This document shows, piece after piece, positions 46,733 to 58,532 of a stretch of DNA of 64,000 nt. The stretch lies in NCBI GenBank assembly GCA_030278955.1, contig JAOANR010000005.1:6980874-7044873 (forward strand). Direction: 5' to 3'. The notes under the pieces are model-generated. The model worked only from the letters and a program-made list of their open reading frames with translations. It was not told the origin of the DNA and searched no databases. The stretch is from Hygrophila difformis (lineage: Eukaryota; Streptophyta; Magnoliopsida; Lamiales; Acanthaceae). Each line of letters starts with the position of its first letter. Position 1 is the stretch's first letter. The translations under genes were made by a program, and so were the position numbers.

Positions 46733-47396
46733 GGGTAATCCTCCCATTCCAGATCCTGCACCAGAAGGAACCAAGTTGCTGGACTTACCGGTCGAACTCC
46801 TTGGTGAAATTCTCTCCCGGATAGGAGAGGATGAAATCAGGGAGGTGTTTGCCGCACAACGGATATGCAAAAAGCTCAGGGATGCTGGGAACCTTACCAT
46901 CGTGTACAGGCGATGCGAGGTTGACTCCTCCACTGTGAAGAGAGGGCAAGAGAGAATCCGTTGGCAGAAGGAGAGATTCCTGCGAACATGCACAGCGGCA
47001 GGAAATTTCAATCTCCAGATCATTCCAGCACTCATGGCATTTGCAGAAGGGAATGAGGAGCAAGCCTGTGAACTGCTGCGCCCAGGAATCGAGGACAACC
47101 ATAAGGCATCGATCTTCACCCGGGGGCTGATGCTTATGAGTAAGACGGACGAAGGCCAAGTTGAACAAGGGATCGGAATGATCGAAAGAATGGTAACAGA
47201 TCGGTCAATTCTTCAGTACACGTCTACCAACGTCCTCGGATGGATGACGGACGACCCAGACACTCCATACCTATGGGCAAATCAAGGGGACAGAATCTAC
47301 TGCCCAAGGAGGCGTGAGCCCATGATGGACCATAATGGCTGGTGTCTGCGGTGTGAGTTGACCAGTTACATCCACTGGGCCAGATTCTTATTCTGA
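46733..47396 (+). CDS. F-box protein gene, exon 2 (captured in Athila-2)
   Basis: Open from 46733 to the stop at 47396, about 220 codons, or 243 with exon 1. The F-box is LLDLPVELLGEILSRIGEDE and the following IREVFAAQRICKKLRDAGN, the SKP1-binding fold of SCF ubiquitin ligases. A middle helical region (KASIFTRGLMLMSKTDEGQV) and a C-terminal Cys cluster (CPRRREPMMDHNGWCLRC) resemble plant F-box proteins of the At2g35280/At1g67623 kind; this is from memory. The usual substrate-binding repeats (LRR, Kelch) are absent. There is no ATG before the F-box in this exon: 46776 is TTG, so exon 1 is needed. It lies between pol and the 3' LTR on the same strand. Intact in this copy. Confidence 0.8.
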
Positions 47397-49050
47397 AGGA
47401 AGAAGATGAATCCCAGTCTATTAGGCTTTATTTCAATTCCGTTCTAGTAGTAGTAATCTGCAAGGGACTCCTCCTTTTGTGTGTGCAGGTTCGTATTAAC
47501 TGCACGAGAATCCCTTGCCTCGGTTGTATTTATTTGCTTTCCCTAAATTGGAACTCAGCTTTTGAGGCCACTAAACATATCTTTGCTTGCTTTCCTTTTC
47601 TAAAAAGATGTCTGTACAGTCCGAGATGAATAAGTGACTGTCAGACCAAAAATATGTTGTTGACATACTCAGTATGTCAGCAGTGCTTCTTTACTGCTTT
47701 CAATTAAACAACCAGCAAAAATATGCATAAACTTGCTCTAAATTCACAGGTTGAATTTAGGCTTGTGATTAAATTTTCAAACTTTTAAATTGGGATAATA
47801 TAATTGAAGACATGCATGAAATGAATTCCTGAGGTTTTGAGCTATAAAAATTTAATGATGCGATCAGCTTATTGGGTAATAAATCTGCATGTTAGAGATT
47901 TCGATTGAATAAATTGTTAGAATTAAGCTTTGATTAAATTTGAGAATATTGTACGACATGAATCAACCCAACCTTGTGAGATTCGAGCCATGAGTCACTT
48001 TTACTCATTCATTTTCTTTGATGTGTGAATCATTTTGATTAAAGGAAACTAGAACTTGCAATTGGGACCGATTCAAGACCACGCCATATTCCAAAAATCG
48101 AGCATATGATCGAGGCACCTAGAAAACCCAAAGTTTTGGCCTTCTTTTGAAATCCAAACCCAAAAATATTTTCCCTTTAGGATTAACCAATTTGAGCCTT
48201 AAGCCTAATTTTTCTTTGAAGCCCCCTATATTATTCCTATCCCTACAAAAAGACCAAGAAAATCAAACCCAAGTGTGCAAGAAGGAATTCTATCAAAGGC
48301 ATTAAATTTGTGATCATCAGAAAAAGTATTAATCGGTATTTCAATAAACCGATTCAAAAAAAAAAAAAGAGAAAATGTTGAGTTTCATTCAACAACAATA
48401 AATTGCAAATGACAAAGCAAATTCGACATAGTCTAATGTCATGCAATAGAAAAGAAAATCAAAAAGAAAGAAACAATGATGATCATAAATTTTAAATAAA
48501 AATGCAAAGTTATGATAGATTAATTCTTGCCACTTCTTAGTCCAATAATTTCCCTTTCCTACCTAGTGTTACAACCGTATGCCCCGTTATAACCCTTAAA
48601 TAAGACCTCATGATCTCGATTTGAAGAAATGAGCCGGTGGCGAGTTGATCTGATTGCAAGCCTATGGGATAATTTAATTAAAATTGATTATGAGCGTTCA
48701 ATGATTAAACCCCAATTGAGAGTGAGTGAATTTTCCGATTCTCTTATAAGTGAGGCTCCGTTTCATTAAGAATGTTCATGTCATGCCTTAATTCTAATTT
48801 TTAATCTTTGCATCTTTCAAACATGATATTCATGAAGGATTGATAATAATGTTTGATTTGTAGGCCCGATGTAGTGAGCAAGTATCATTTCATTAAACAC
48901 TGCAATCAAGGGAGTTTAATGCTTGTAGTCTTTGATTGTCTTATTCCGATCCAAAAAGGATGTGATTTATGAAGCCACGAAAATGAATTGAATATGTAGA
49001 GTCCGTGTTCTTACGAACATTGACTCTGACTGCTCGGGGACGATCAGTAT
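47397..49050 (+). other. Athila-2 3' non-coding region
   Basis: About 1.65 kb, AT-rich, with an A-run near 48357-48370. It holds the 3' untranslated region of the F-box gene and the approach to the polypurine tract. No further gene seen. Confidence 0.55.
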
Positions 49051-49065
49051 TAAATGTGAGGATGT
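49051..49065 (+). promoter_or_regulatory. Polypurine tract of Athila-2
   Basis: TAAATGTGAGGATGT directly before the 3' LTR start TGATAATGG. Confidence 0.8.
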
Positions 49066-52000
49066 TGATAATGGCCAGAAATGACCATTATTTTCAATCC
49101 ATTTCCGTGTCTTAAACGGGCATTTGATCGCATTCCGGTCTTACATTAAGTAAGAAAGCAGTCGAATTGGACTGATTTATGCATAATTGTAAAAATATTG
49201 AGCTGGTGTGAAAAAGACACAAATATGTAATTTTATTACATATTTATGTTAGAAAAATCCAAAAACATGAGAAAAAGAAAAGGAAACAAAAAGATGGGAA
49301 AAAGATAGAAAAGCCCACAAAAAGAATATTTTCGGCCCATCTGGCCCAATCCAGCAGGCCCAGGAAGGCCTTTGTCGCGGAAGCCCTTTGGCGCGATGCA
49401 GTGTTCCGCGACAAAGGAGGGTTCCGCGACCAAGCAGCCCAGATGAAGAGGAGACCAGCCATGACCTTTGTCGCGATGACCCTTGTCGCGGTGGCATGCT
49501 CCGCGACAAAAGCATGACTCCGCGACCAAGACACCCAATTAGAGACACAAGACCCAGTCGAGAAGCCTTGCCACATGCAGTGCGTTCCGCGACCAACTTG
49601 ATGCTCCGAGACAAAGCTGTGATGTGTGTGATGTCTTAAGACACAATGGGCTAGAATCAAGGCCCATGGGCTTAGGGTTACACTTCTATAAATATGAGGT
49701 GTCTCCCATAAGCTAGGGGTTGGAAAAATTGGAATTTTGTTGAGCTCTCTTGAAGACAAGCTTAGGAGTTCTTCCTTAGGTAGAGTAGTTTAGGTTTATT
49801 TTCATGTATTATTTAATTTTTGCTCTTAGCTTAGCTTAGTTTAGTGTTTTACTGTTCACAGTTAACTAGATAGCCACTTTTATACCATGTTTTGGTTTCT
49901 AAACTCTTATTTTTAGGGTTTGTAATACCCAAATCATGGGTATTAACAACACCCCTTCAATAATATGGGAAAACATTCACCATTTGTGTCCCAAATCATG
50001 AAATGGGTCTCACACCCCATGGATTTATGCTTTCTTTTTCATTTTGGGGTCTTTTGACCCCCATTATGCTGTTTTTATGTTTACTGTTGGCATATTATGG
50101 ATAATGTTGTGTGAATGTGTGATCAAACCCTAGATTAGGACTCTTGCTTTATTTTAATATTCTGCCCAGCTATGTTTATTTTTGTTTAAGCATGTTCTTC
50201 CTTATTTTGAATGTTTCTTGCTTATTTTTAGCTTAGAATAGCTTTTTGGTCTGAAATAGGGTGAGATCACGCTGTTTGCATGCCACTGTTCATTTCTGCT
50301 TTTTCTGACTTTTGTCCTGAACCACCTTGGGCGCCAACCGCCTCTTGGCGCGGAACCACGTTTCGCGACAAAATGGTTGTTCCGCGACCAAGGTGTTTCA
50401 AGACACTTGTCTCCATAATTTAAAACCCTTTGTCGCGGAACACCTTGTCGCGGAGCCACGTTCCGCGACAAAACCTTCCATGCATAGCGACAAAGGAGCC
50501 AAACTCTCGCATTTTGTCTGCATGGCTTTTTGTCGCGGAATCATCTTGTCGCGGAACCACGTTCCGCGACAAAATCTCATTCTGAGACAGAAAAATTATG
50601 CCATGCTCCTTAATCTTTGAACACTTTGTCGCGGAACACCTTGTCGCGGAACCACGTTCCGCGACAAAATTTCCATGCATAGCGACAAAGGTTCAAATGC
50701 CTTAGGAATTTTCTGAAAACACTTTGTCGCGAAACACTCTTGTCGCGGAGCCACGTTCCGCGACAAAATCTTGCATAGCGACAAAGAGGCGTTATGCTGC
50801 CAAAAATTCTAAAAACTTGTCGGGATACCCATGTCGCGGACCTCGGACCGCGACAAAATTTATGGTATCGCGACAAAGACTCACTTCTCTCTATTTTTAA
50901 ACAATCCTCATTCTCTTTCTATATTATATTGCAACACCCACATCATAACCCCACGGGTTAAGGTGTAAAACTCTGGAATTGCAATATAGGGTGTTATGCT
51001 GCCCAAATTTTGATTCTCCATTTGCATCACTTAATTAATTGAACCCTTGACTCATTAATGATTAAAGATTGAGATTAGCAATAATCAAACTTCAATAATC
51101 ATCATGATTAAAGGACCTTTGTTCAATTGCCATTAAAACACTCCTCTATAAACAAAATCTTGATGGCTTAAACAGATAATCTAGACTGTAATTAATTATG
51201 GTAGGAAGGATTATTTGAGACCATCAATTGTGGACCCAATCCACAACCGTGCATGAGAAACCAATGTCTCTCATACACGGAATCTCCTTTTATTCCTTAT
51301 TGGTTTTGTCTTTGCGTGTTGTGTGTAACAAATAGTAAAGAATACATCAGATTAATGTTGGTGGGTATTCCCTCATGGATAACTAACTCGTAATCTGAGT
51401 ATTAGTTACTAAGTGTTATTTTGCACGGTCCGGATAACTGTCAGTGGAAGCCTTGGCGGTTCGCCCATCCGGGGTTATAATAGCTGCTCGGCTGACTCCC
51501 ATCCAGATACAGTTTATTTTTCTTATCTTAATTTCCAAACCCAAATTCCAATCTGTAATGGGAGCCAGTTGGCATCAGTCAATGCCAACTGACGATCGTT
51601 ATAGAAGGGAAGCATGTAGGTTTTTATCCGAATTCACAGACAGTGGAGACCCAACTGGTATTGACACTGCCATTACAGGGTCTAAGCTGTCTAAATTCGC
51701 TCCATCCGAGTAATCGGGAAATTGGACAGTAGATGTTTACAGTCCACCTGATTATTCTGCGATTACTTTGGTCCCTTGACCACTTCATATCTGTGTTTCA
51801 CCTTCTGTCTAGACCCGCATCTATATTTTGGGTCAATTAATTTTACACTTCCCTATATCTTTATGCATGATAATATTATGTACTATTGTGGTCTGTAATT
51901 ATTTTGGGATCCTTCCCTTGGACAATAGAAGTCTAGATCTTAAACAGATATTGTGTAATAAATTTCCAACAAAAATCTCTTTATAAAATCCGGATCAGAG

Positions 52001-53784
52001 TAAGGGATAAATTCCTCAGTTATGACTAATTCATATTCTGTCAAGGGTTGTACTTTGGGAAATTAGAAGCAGATTCAGCGATTAAGTCTCATCTAGACTG
52101 AAAGGGTCTGTGTTTTAACTGAGAGTCTAGTGCCTGATAGGGAATGATTTTCAAATCCATTATTTTCCAAAATTGCTGGTTGTTGGAAATCTAAGATTGA
52201 GTGCTACACCGAGATGGGGTCCACTTGGACTCAAATACAGTGTAGTAAATAATCTTAGAGGAACATCATCCAGGCCTTGGTTACTTTCTAAGATAGGGTT
52301 GAGTTTTCTTTCAACTCTTTCAACTGCTATCCTCTTCTGCCAAAGCCTACTTTTGAGTCCTGAGTGAGTGCATCCGGAAGGAACTAAATCATCAGTTCGT
52401 TTCATTAGTTTGTATCTCATAATCACCCGGAAGGAAGTGAACACTGCGAGCATTTCACCAAGAGCCGGGAATTCTTGATCCATACCCAGTCATCTTGACT
52501 GGGTGCTGTCTTTTACTACCAGGGTCAGATTTTCAAAACCTCCGAGTGATAGGTTTTAAATGCTTTCTTTACTGCTTTCTTTTAACCGCTTTCATTAGAG
52601 GTCACTCGGTTGTATTGAGAGTTGTGTAACTGCTACTAGGATTGACAGTTAAGGGATAGTTCAGGGCTTGATCAGAATCTTTGGGTGTGACATGGGAGAA
52701 TGATAGTAGTACTTGGCATTTCAATAAATGATGTGTCGGGTGATGCTTTTCCACCACAGACGAAGTAACACACCCAGGCCAGGGTAGTTACAAACCTGTG
52801 GTATCTTAGAATTTGCGGTCTTAAGAACATGTAAACTCATATTGTAAGTACCTGTCAGTTAAAAGGGAAAGCATTGTTGAGAGCAAGAGAATTAGCTATC
52901 TGATAGAATTATCCCAAACAAAGATCTGTGTATAAAAATGGAAGTTTAGTATTGCTTTATCTCACTCTTGTCCAATTTTCATTCTTTTCTTCCTGTCCCT
53001 TCTGTCTACATTGTGATCAGCTTCACGGTTGGCACAATGTAATTTTTCTGCTTTCATAGAAAATGTTTACCGCATTCCTAGAATAATTTTTACCCGCTTT
53101 CTAGAATAGACTTACTCGCTTTGTAGAGTAATTTAACTGCTTCCATAATCTAGTTTAAATTCATGTCAGTAGTTGTTAATCACTTTTCAAACCTATTGAG
53201 CAATACGAATGGAAAATCTAGTAAAACGACGTGGACCCTGCTTCTATCGCACATCCTCCAGTGAACGATCCGGTCTTACTATAAATTACTGCAATTTTTG
53301 ACACCGTGCGCTTTCGGGCCACAGTTTCTTAAACACGAGCAATAAAAACATGACAACTTATAAATATATCCCTAATCACAACCCCGCCATCATAAATTGG
53401 TTTCATTAAATAAGAACTAAACCAGGATCATGATTTTTTCGGAAAATACTCATGTAGTGGGAATCAGTCAAAAAGTTTCATGGCAGGAAATCTTATGGCA
53501 AGAATTGATGAGAAGTATCATGGCATATTTGCCGGGGATCCTCAGTGTGACAGGCTGAAGGTCAACCGATCCCGGCTGTGCCATGAGATTTGTCAACATT
53601 TCATGACAGAGAGGACCACAGCGCCATTTGAAACCAAAGCACCACACTTGAGTAATAAAAAGACTAATAATCTTGATATATCCCTAAACCCTTTTCCCGT
53701 GAATCATAACTCTTTTCATTTAATAAATCTAACCTGGTATACTTTATGAAACGCTCGTGTGGACGGAAATTGTCAAAAGTTTCA
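49066..53784 (+). repeat. 3' LTR of Athila-2
   Basis: 4,719 bp, near-identical to 33828-38520. It carries extra bases relative to the 5' LTR in array II (about 50541) and a CTTTCAACT duplication near 52316. Arrays at about 49369-49613 and 50330-50877. Confidence 0.92.
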
Positions 53785-54144
53785 CACATCGTGAGGATAG
53801 ACATGCATAACTGGTGGTGCAAACCGGACATTAGAAATTGTGGGGCTAACCATTGGGGTTTCCACGACTCATTATTAACCTTTAAATCAGGCATAGGTCT
53901 GATCGGGGATGTGTCCATTGTCCACTGGCATAACGGGAAAGTTCTCTGTAGCCAAAGGTGTTTGCACCCCCAATGGAACGTTGTTTGGGTGAGTGGCGTC
54001 GGACCTTTCACCCCTGGCATTCCGTGATTCGGCATTTTTAAAACTTTGCAGTTTGGCATCCCCAACAGGAGGTGGTTCAAAACTCTGTGAGGGGGTCACA
54101 ATTGTTCTATATTCCAGTGGGGCACTGGAATGTGAGTGATTATT
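53785..54144 (-). CDS. Gag of the host element, middle piece
   Basis: Lies between the two inserted elements. Frames on the minus strand (EYRTIVTPSQSFEPPPVGDA..., then ...VMHVYPHDV) connect to 61287 on the right and 33827 on the left once the insertions are removed. A Pro/Asn-rich N-terminal gag region; at least one stop (after DQTYA, about 53887) interrupts it, so the gene is probably decayed. Confidence 0.6.
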
Positions 54145-56603
54145 TGTAATACCCGAGAATTTTGCAACATAAAAAAATAAATAAATAAATAAATATAATA
54201 AACATGATAAATGGATAAAGAATCATAGAAGGTGAGAAATGGAATTTAAATTAAAAAGGAAACAAAATTCCGAGAACCCGGGAAGCCGAAGGCAATTTAA
54301 TTGAATAAATGGTTACACGGGGACCCGACATCGATGGACTCAATGACTCGAGTCCAAACATAAATTTAGGTCCGAATAAAATTAGGATTGGAAATCGAAG
54401 CCCGAATATACCCCGGGAATCGGAATTCGGGAGCATAGAGGGATAGAAACCCGAAAGAGAGGCGGAAAAGCACAACGGATCGCACGACCCGCCCGGACCG
54501 AAGTCCAGGCGAGAGTCGCGCGGTGGCCGCGCGGTGAAGAGGGAAGACCGCGCCACGACCGCGCCACTTGACAGATTCGCCCGTTGCGTGAATCTCTCGC
54601 CCGAACGCGGATTTTTCGACTTTCGGTTGAACGTCTCTCGACCCAAGACCCTTGGGATCAGATTTTGGATGCCCTAGGTCTTAAATATCTATAAATAAGA
54701 CCTCCTAAGAGCTCCGAATACATTTGAAACCCTACGAAATCTTTCTATACGTCGAAACCCTAATCCCGGAGCCGTCGGAGGCACAACACCGAGAGGAGGA
54801 ACTGACTTGGACGAAATTTGGAGACCCCCGTCGCTGTGGTAAGCCTTGATCCATTCTTTTCCATATGTGATTCGAAAACGAATCCTAAATTCGATCTTTT
54901 TCTATTCTAAACCCCCGATCCGAATCGAGAGCGAAGAACCCGACAAACGGAGAGGATAAACGGAGGACGGGAAGCCACGCCTCCGAATCGACGATCCCGG
55001 ACACTCAACAATCTGTAAGTTAACGCTTACTTTGGTTTTGGGTTGTTAAAAGATTTGAACATATAAATGTAATGGAACCCTATCTAAAATATGTCTACAC
55101 CGGCGCAGCGTTTTTGTTGAATTTATTCGAACCCCTTAAAGCGTTCAAACGAGAAAACTTAAAACACGAAAAACATTCCTAAGACACTGATCTAGCTCCT
55201 GTAAAAATTTCAGAAATTTTTCATGATGATTTGATATATGAAATCCACTCCGAACCGAACTGGTTTTAAATCGAATCTTGAAACTGGACAGAACATAGGT
55301 GCGAACTTGTTGACGTTTTTTACTATGGTTCTAGGCCGAATTAGATCTTTAGCCGAACATGAAAGTTGTAGATAATTGTCTTAAGATGATCTCTGTAAAA
55401 TTTCATTAAATTTGGAGTTGAATTGCTATGGTAGAATTCGAAATCTTTAAACTGAGTTATATGAAATTCGGACAGAACAGTACTTCTGTGAAAATTAGTG
55501 TTTTTGACCTGTTTAGGTATCTCGGATTGAAAAAGTTAAAACACGAAAGTTGTATATCTCGACGTTTTGGAGTCAGTCCTGAAATTTTGGAATTTTTGAA
55601 ATTAAATCTGATTTTTAACGAATTTTAGAGTAAACTGTGATTTACCGAACGAAATTTTGAAATCTTGTTGAAACGGTGGAATTAGCCTTTGAGGTTGAAA
55701 CGAATAGAAATACTTTGACATACGATACATGAAACGAGAAGATCAAAATATTACGGGTTATGACTAAGCTAGATACTGTCAATGTTCTCTGCGGCTTGGG
55801 ACATAAGAGCCCAAGTGTATGTCTAGGTTGACGTAAGAGCCCTAGCGAAACACTGATCGTATGACTAGCGGACGGATTAACTCTAATTAAAAGATCGACC
55901 ATGATACCTGTGGACATAAGAGCCCAGGCGTAAGGCTGGCGGACATAAGAGCCCTAGCGGTGGTGATCTGTAAAAGAATCGAAACGAGACATCGATGAGG
56001 GAATCCAATTAAGTCCTTGATAATTTGTGTTGTTAAATTTATGGCAACTTATTTAATTACGTTGCAAGCTATATTGATGATCTTATGAATCCATGTCTTC
56101 TAAATTATGCGGTTACATGAATTATTTAAATTATGCACATGTTTTCATTAAATTTAAACAAAGGCTTTGAAACCTCATAATCTTGTATGTGTTAACTTAC
56201 TCAGCACGTAGTGCTGACCAAACCATATTTTCTTTTCCTTTTTCTTTCAGAGTTGAGAATTATGCATCGTCATATGCATACACGGGAAGTTTGGGATGAT
56301 ATATATATTATTTTGAATTTTTGTATTAGACTAGATCTTGCATGAACGGGCCTGTTTAACCCGTGATTAGGCCATGTTGGCCCTATATTTAAATTCCGCT
56401 GCGATACATATATGTAAATATTATTTTCCGCTGCAACTTTGATGTATTAATTTTAAATTATATATGAATGGGCTGTTTGATATTTTAAATTCTGAAAAAA
56501 CCATAGCCTTGCATCTCTTTAGTGAGCTCGGAGAAACCGTGTCTTGCTAGAGAGGTGTGGCGGTGACACCCCGACCTGGGTGACCAAAAACTGGGGTGTT
56601 ACA
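54145..56603 (+). repeat. 5' LTR of the gag-only chromovirus-like element
   Basis: 2,459 bp. Contains an AAAT microsatellite near the start and CTATAAATA at about 54690 as probable TATA box. A set of about four GACATAAGAGCCC(T)AG motifs lies at 55800-55970. Confidence 0.9.
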
Positions 56604-56606
56604 AGG

Positions 56607-56742
56607 TGGTATCAGAGCCCAGAATATTTTAAAGCTATTTATTTTAAAGAAAATATCTGATACCAAGGTGGTATCAGAGCCCAGAATATTTTAAAGCTAT
56701 TTATTTTAAAGAAAATATCTGATACCAAGGTGGTATCAGAGC
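56607..56742 (+). promoter_or_regulatory. Triplicated tRNA-Met primer-binding site
   Basis: TGGTATCAGAGCCC at 56607, 56669 and 56731, exactly 62 bp apart, within an otherwise identical 62-bp tandem unit. Only the first is next to the LTR. Each repeat junction carries CTGATACCA just before AGGTGGTATCAG, forming a palindrome that matches both tRNA 3' end and its complement. Confidence 0.9.
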
Positions 56743-57413
56743 CCGGATATTTTTTAGCTAGTATTTTTAAACTATTATGTTTAAACTATTATTAATATTT
56801 TGACTATTATTTTTAAACTATTATTAATATTTTGACTATTATTTTAAATTTTAAAGTATTATTTCCATGGAGAAATTTTTATTTTAAAACCCATGGGAAA
56901 AATATATATATTGCATTAAATTATTTTTGGGGGGAAATCATCATTCGCATTTGCATGTTGCATCTCTCCTATGAACTTAGAATCTTGGCGAAACTTGAAC
57001 TTAGAATCTTGGCGAAACTTGAACTTAGAATCTTGGCGAATTGAACTTAGAATCTTGGCGAAGTTTAACCTAGGTCTTCTGCTTGCACCGGGTAACATAG
57101 AAACTTGACATCGAATTAGAAAAGCTCACTAGAGACTGATCTTGCCTTAGTTCTAGATCTCATTGATCTAAGCACGCGCCCAAGTATAGCAAATCTCGGC
57201 CTTGGCCATTGCTATCTTTGTACGAATTAGAAAATTTCCTCATGTGGAAAAATAAGAAAATCAAGTTTTATTAAAACACTCTTTATTCCAAAAATCTTGT
57301 TTGGATTTCTAAACAACAAATCCGAAAATTTGAAATTAGAAATTTACGAAACGTCTTGTTCGAGCGATCTATCTAAACCAAGATAAGCTAATCGATACAC
57401 GTTATAACAGAAA
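56743..57413 (+). other. Leader of the gag-only chromovirus-like element
   Basis: AT-rich low-complexity stretch (about 56750-56870), then a four-copy tandem repeat (56973-57066), then AT-rich sequence to the gag ATG. Confidence 0.6.
56973..57066. repeat. Four-copy tandem repeat, 20-24 bp
   Basis: Unit GAACTTAGAATCTTGGCGAA with ACTT tail, copy 3 shortened. Confidence 0.9.
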
Positions 57414-58532
57414 ATGGCGCCTAGGAGGAAACCAAGGAAGGTGAGTCCAAACGGCACTGACGCTAACCTTCCCAACACGCCCAACAACAGTGGAAGTCCT
57501 CAGAACCTAGGAGAGCAAGTGCCTCAAGCGCCCAATAATATGGAAGCACGTTTAAAAACTGTAGAGGAACTCCTTGTAGCATTGGGAAATGCCGAGGTGC
57601 ATAGGACACAAACAGTACCTCCGCCAGTAGCCCGAGTCAACTACTTGGCATTAGTGAACCCTTACCACCCACCCCATTACGACGGCCAAGAGGATCCGGC
57701 CAAGTTGGAAGGTTGGATCCGTACCTTTGATAAGCTCTTGAATGCTATCAAGTGCCCTGATGAGGAGAGGATACACGTCGTGACCTACTACCTAGGAGGC
57801 GAAGCCGATGAGTGGTGGCAAAATCTCCAAGCGAACTCAGTGGAAGACGAAGAAGCCTACACCTGGGAAGAACTTAAGGAAGCTTTGAGGGAAAGATTCT
57901 ACCCACTGAGCACCAAGACTGCGAAGTACGAGGAATTCATCAACCTAAAGCAAGGTGCGCAAACAGTGCAAGAGTACTACAGCAAGTTCAAGGAGCTAGT
58001 ACGATTCGCTGCAAGGATAGTACCAACCGACTCTGACAAGGCTCAGAAATTCGAGATGGGTCTGAACCTTAGTATCCGGGAGATACTTGCAGTAGGAAAA
58101 TTCCCGAACCTACAGACGATATATGATCGCGCCGTATCAATTGCTCGAATCCAGCAATTGAAGCGTAAGGAACATGGTGAGTCGAGCAAGGACTCGCAAG
58201 GACTTGAGAAGAAGGATCGGAAAGGCAACAATAACAACTCTAGGAAAGACAATGGATCCCGAAGGAAAGGAAATAAAGGTCCCAACAATGGGGGAGATGA
58301 CAACCGTGGTGCGTTTATACCACGCTGCCCACGATGCAACCATGCACATCTGGTGCACCAATGCCCGAAGCCTGGAACCTGCCGTAGGTGCGGCAAGCTT
58401 GGTCACAAGGCTAGTGGATGCCGAACGCCAGAGGAGGCGATCGAAAAGAGAGTAGATTTTGTGAACCTTCAGCAAGGGGAGAGCGATGAGGAACAAGACC
58501 AAAACCCGAATCCCCTTGAGAATAATGAATAG
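57414..58532 (+). CDS. Chromovirus-like gag with two zinc knuckles
   Basis: 372 codons, intact. The N-terminus is basic (MAPRRKPRK). The Retrotrans_gag core is HYDGQEDPAKLEGWIRTFDK, TYYLGGEADEWWQNL, WEELKEALRERFYP and QGAQTVQEYYSKFKELVRFA. A Lys/Asn/Gly-rich linker precedes two knuckles: CPRCNHAHLVHQC and canonical CRRCGKLGHKASGC (C-x2-C-x4-H-x4-C). The tail is acidic. In Del/Tekay-type elements the protease would follow; here the frame stops and about 280 bp later the 3' LTR begins. The intact gag in an element without pol suggests selection for particle formation or recent loss of pol. Confidence 0.92.
   Translation: MAPRRKPRKVSPNGTDANLPNTPNNSGSPQNLGEQVPQAPNNMEARLKTVEELLVALGNAEVHRTQTVPPPVARVNYLALVNPYHPPHYDGQEDPAKLEGWIRTFDKLLNAIKCPDEERIHVVTYYLGGEADEWWQNLQANSVEDEEAYTWEELKEALRERFYPLSTKTAKYEEFINLKQGAQTVQEYYSKFKELVRFAARIVPTDSDKAQKFEMGLNLSIREILAVGKFPNLQTIYDRAVSIARIQQLKRKEHGESSKDSQGLEKKDRKGNNNNSRKDNGSRRKGNKGPNNGGDDNRGAFIPRCPRCNHAHLVHQCPKPGTCRRCGKLGHKASGCRTPEEAIEKRVDFVNLQQGESDEEQDQNPNPLENNE

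Larger units (their letters stand above)
33828..53784 (+). mobile_element. Athila-like Gypsy LTR retrotransposon (Athila-2), 20.0 kb, carrying an F-box gene
   Basis: TGATAATGG at the start and AAGTTTCA at the end, exact CACAT duplications, and near-identical LTRs of about 4.7 kb. Order: 5' LTR, tRNA-Asp primer site, gag-pol (38682-44641, an in-frame stop and a frameshift), internal LTR-like module with palindrome array, F-box gene in two exons, polypurine tract, 3' LTR. Proteins are related to those of Athila-1 but clearly of another family. In the env position it has an F-box gene rather than ORF A/B-type proteins. Confidence 0.93.

Noticed and set aside
46776..46778. F-box gene start at this codon
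   Set aside because: The codon is TTG; upstream splicing from 45606-45673 gives a proper ATG and continuous frame.
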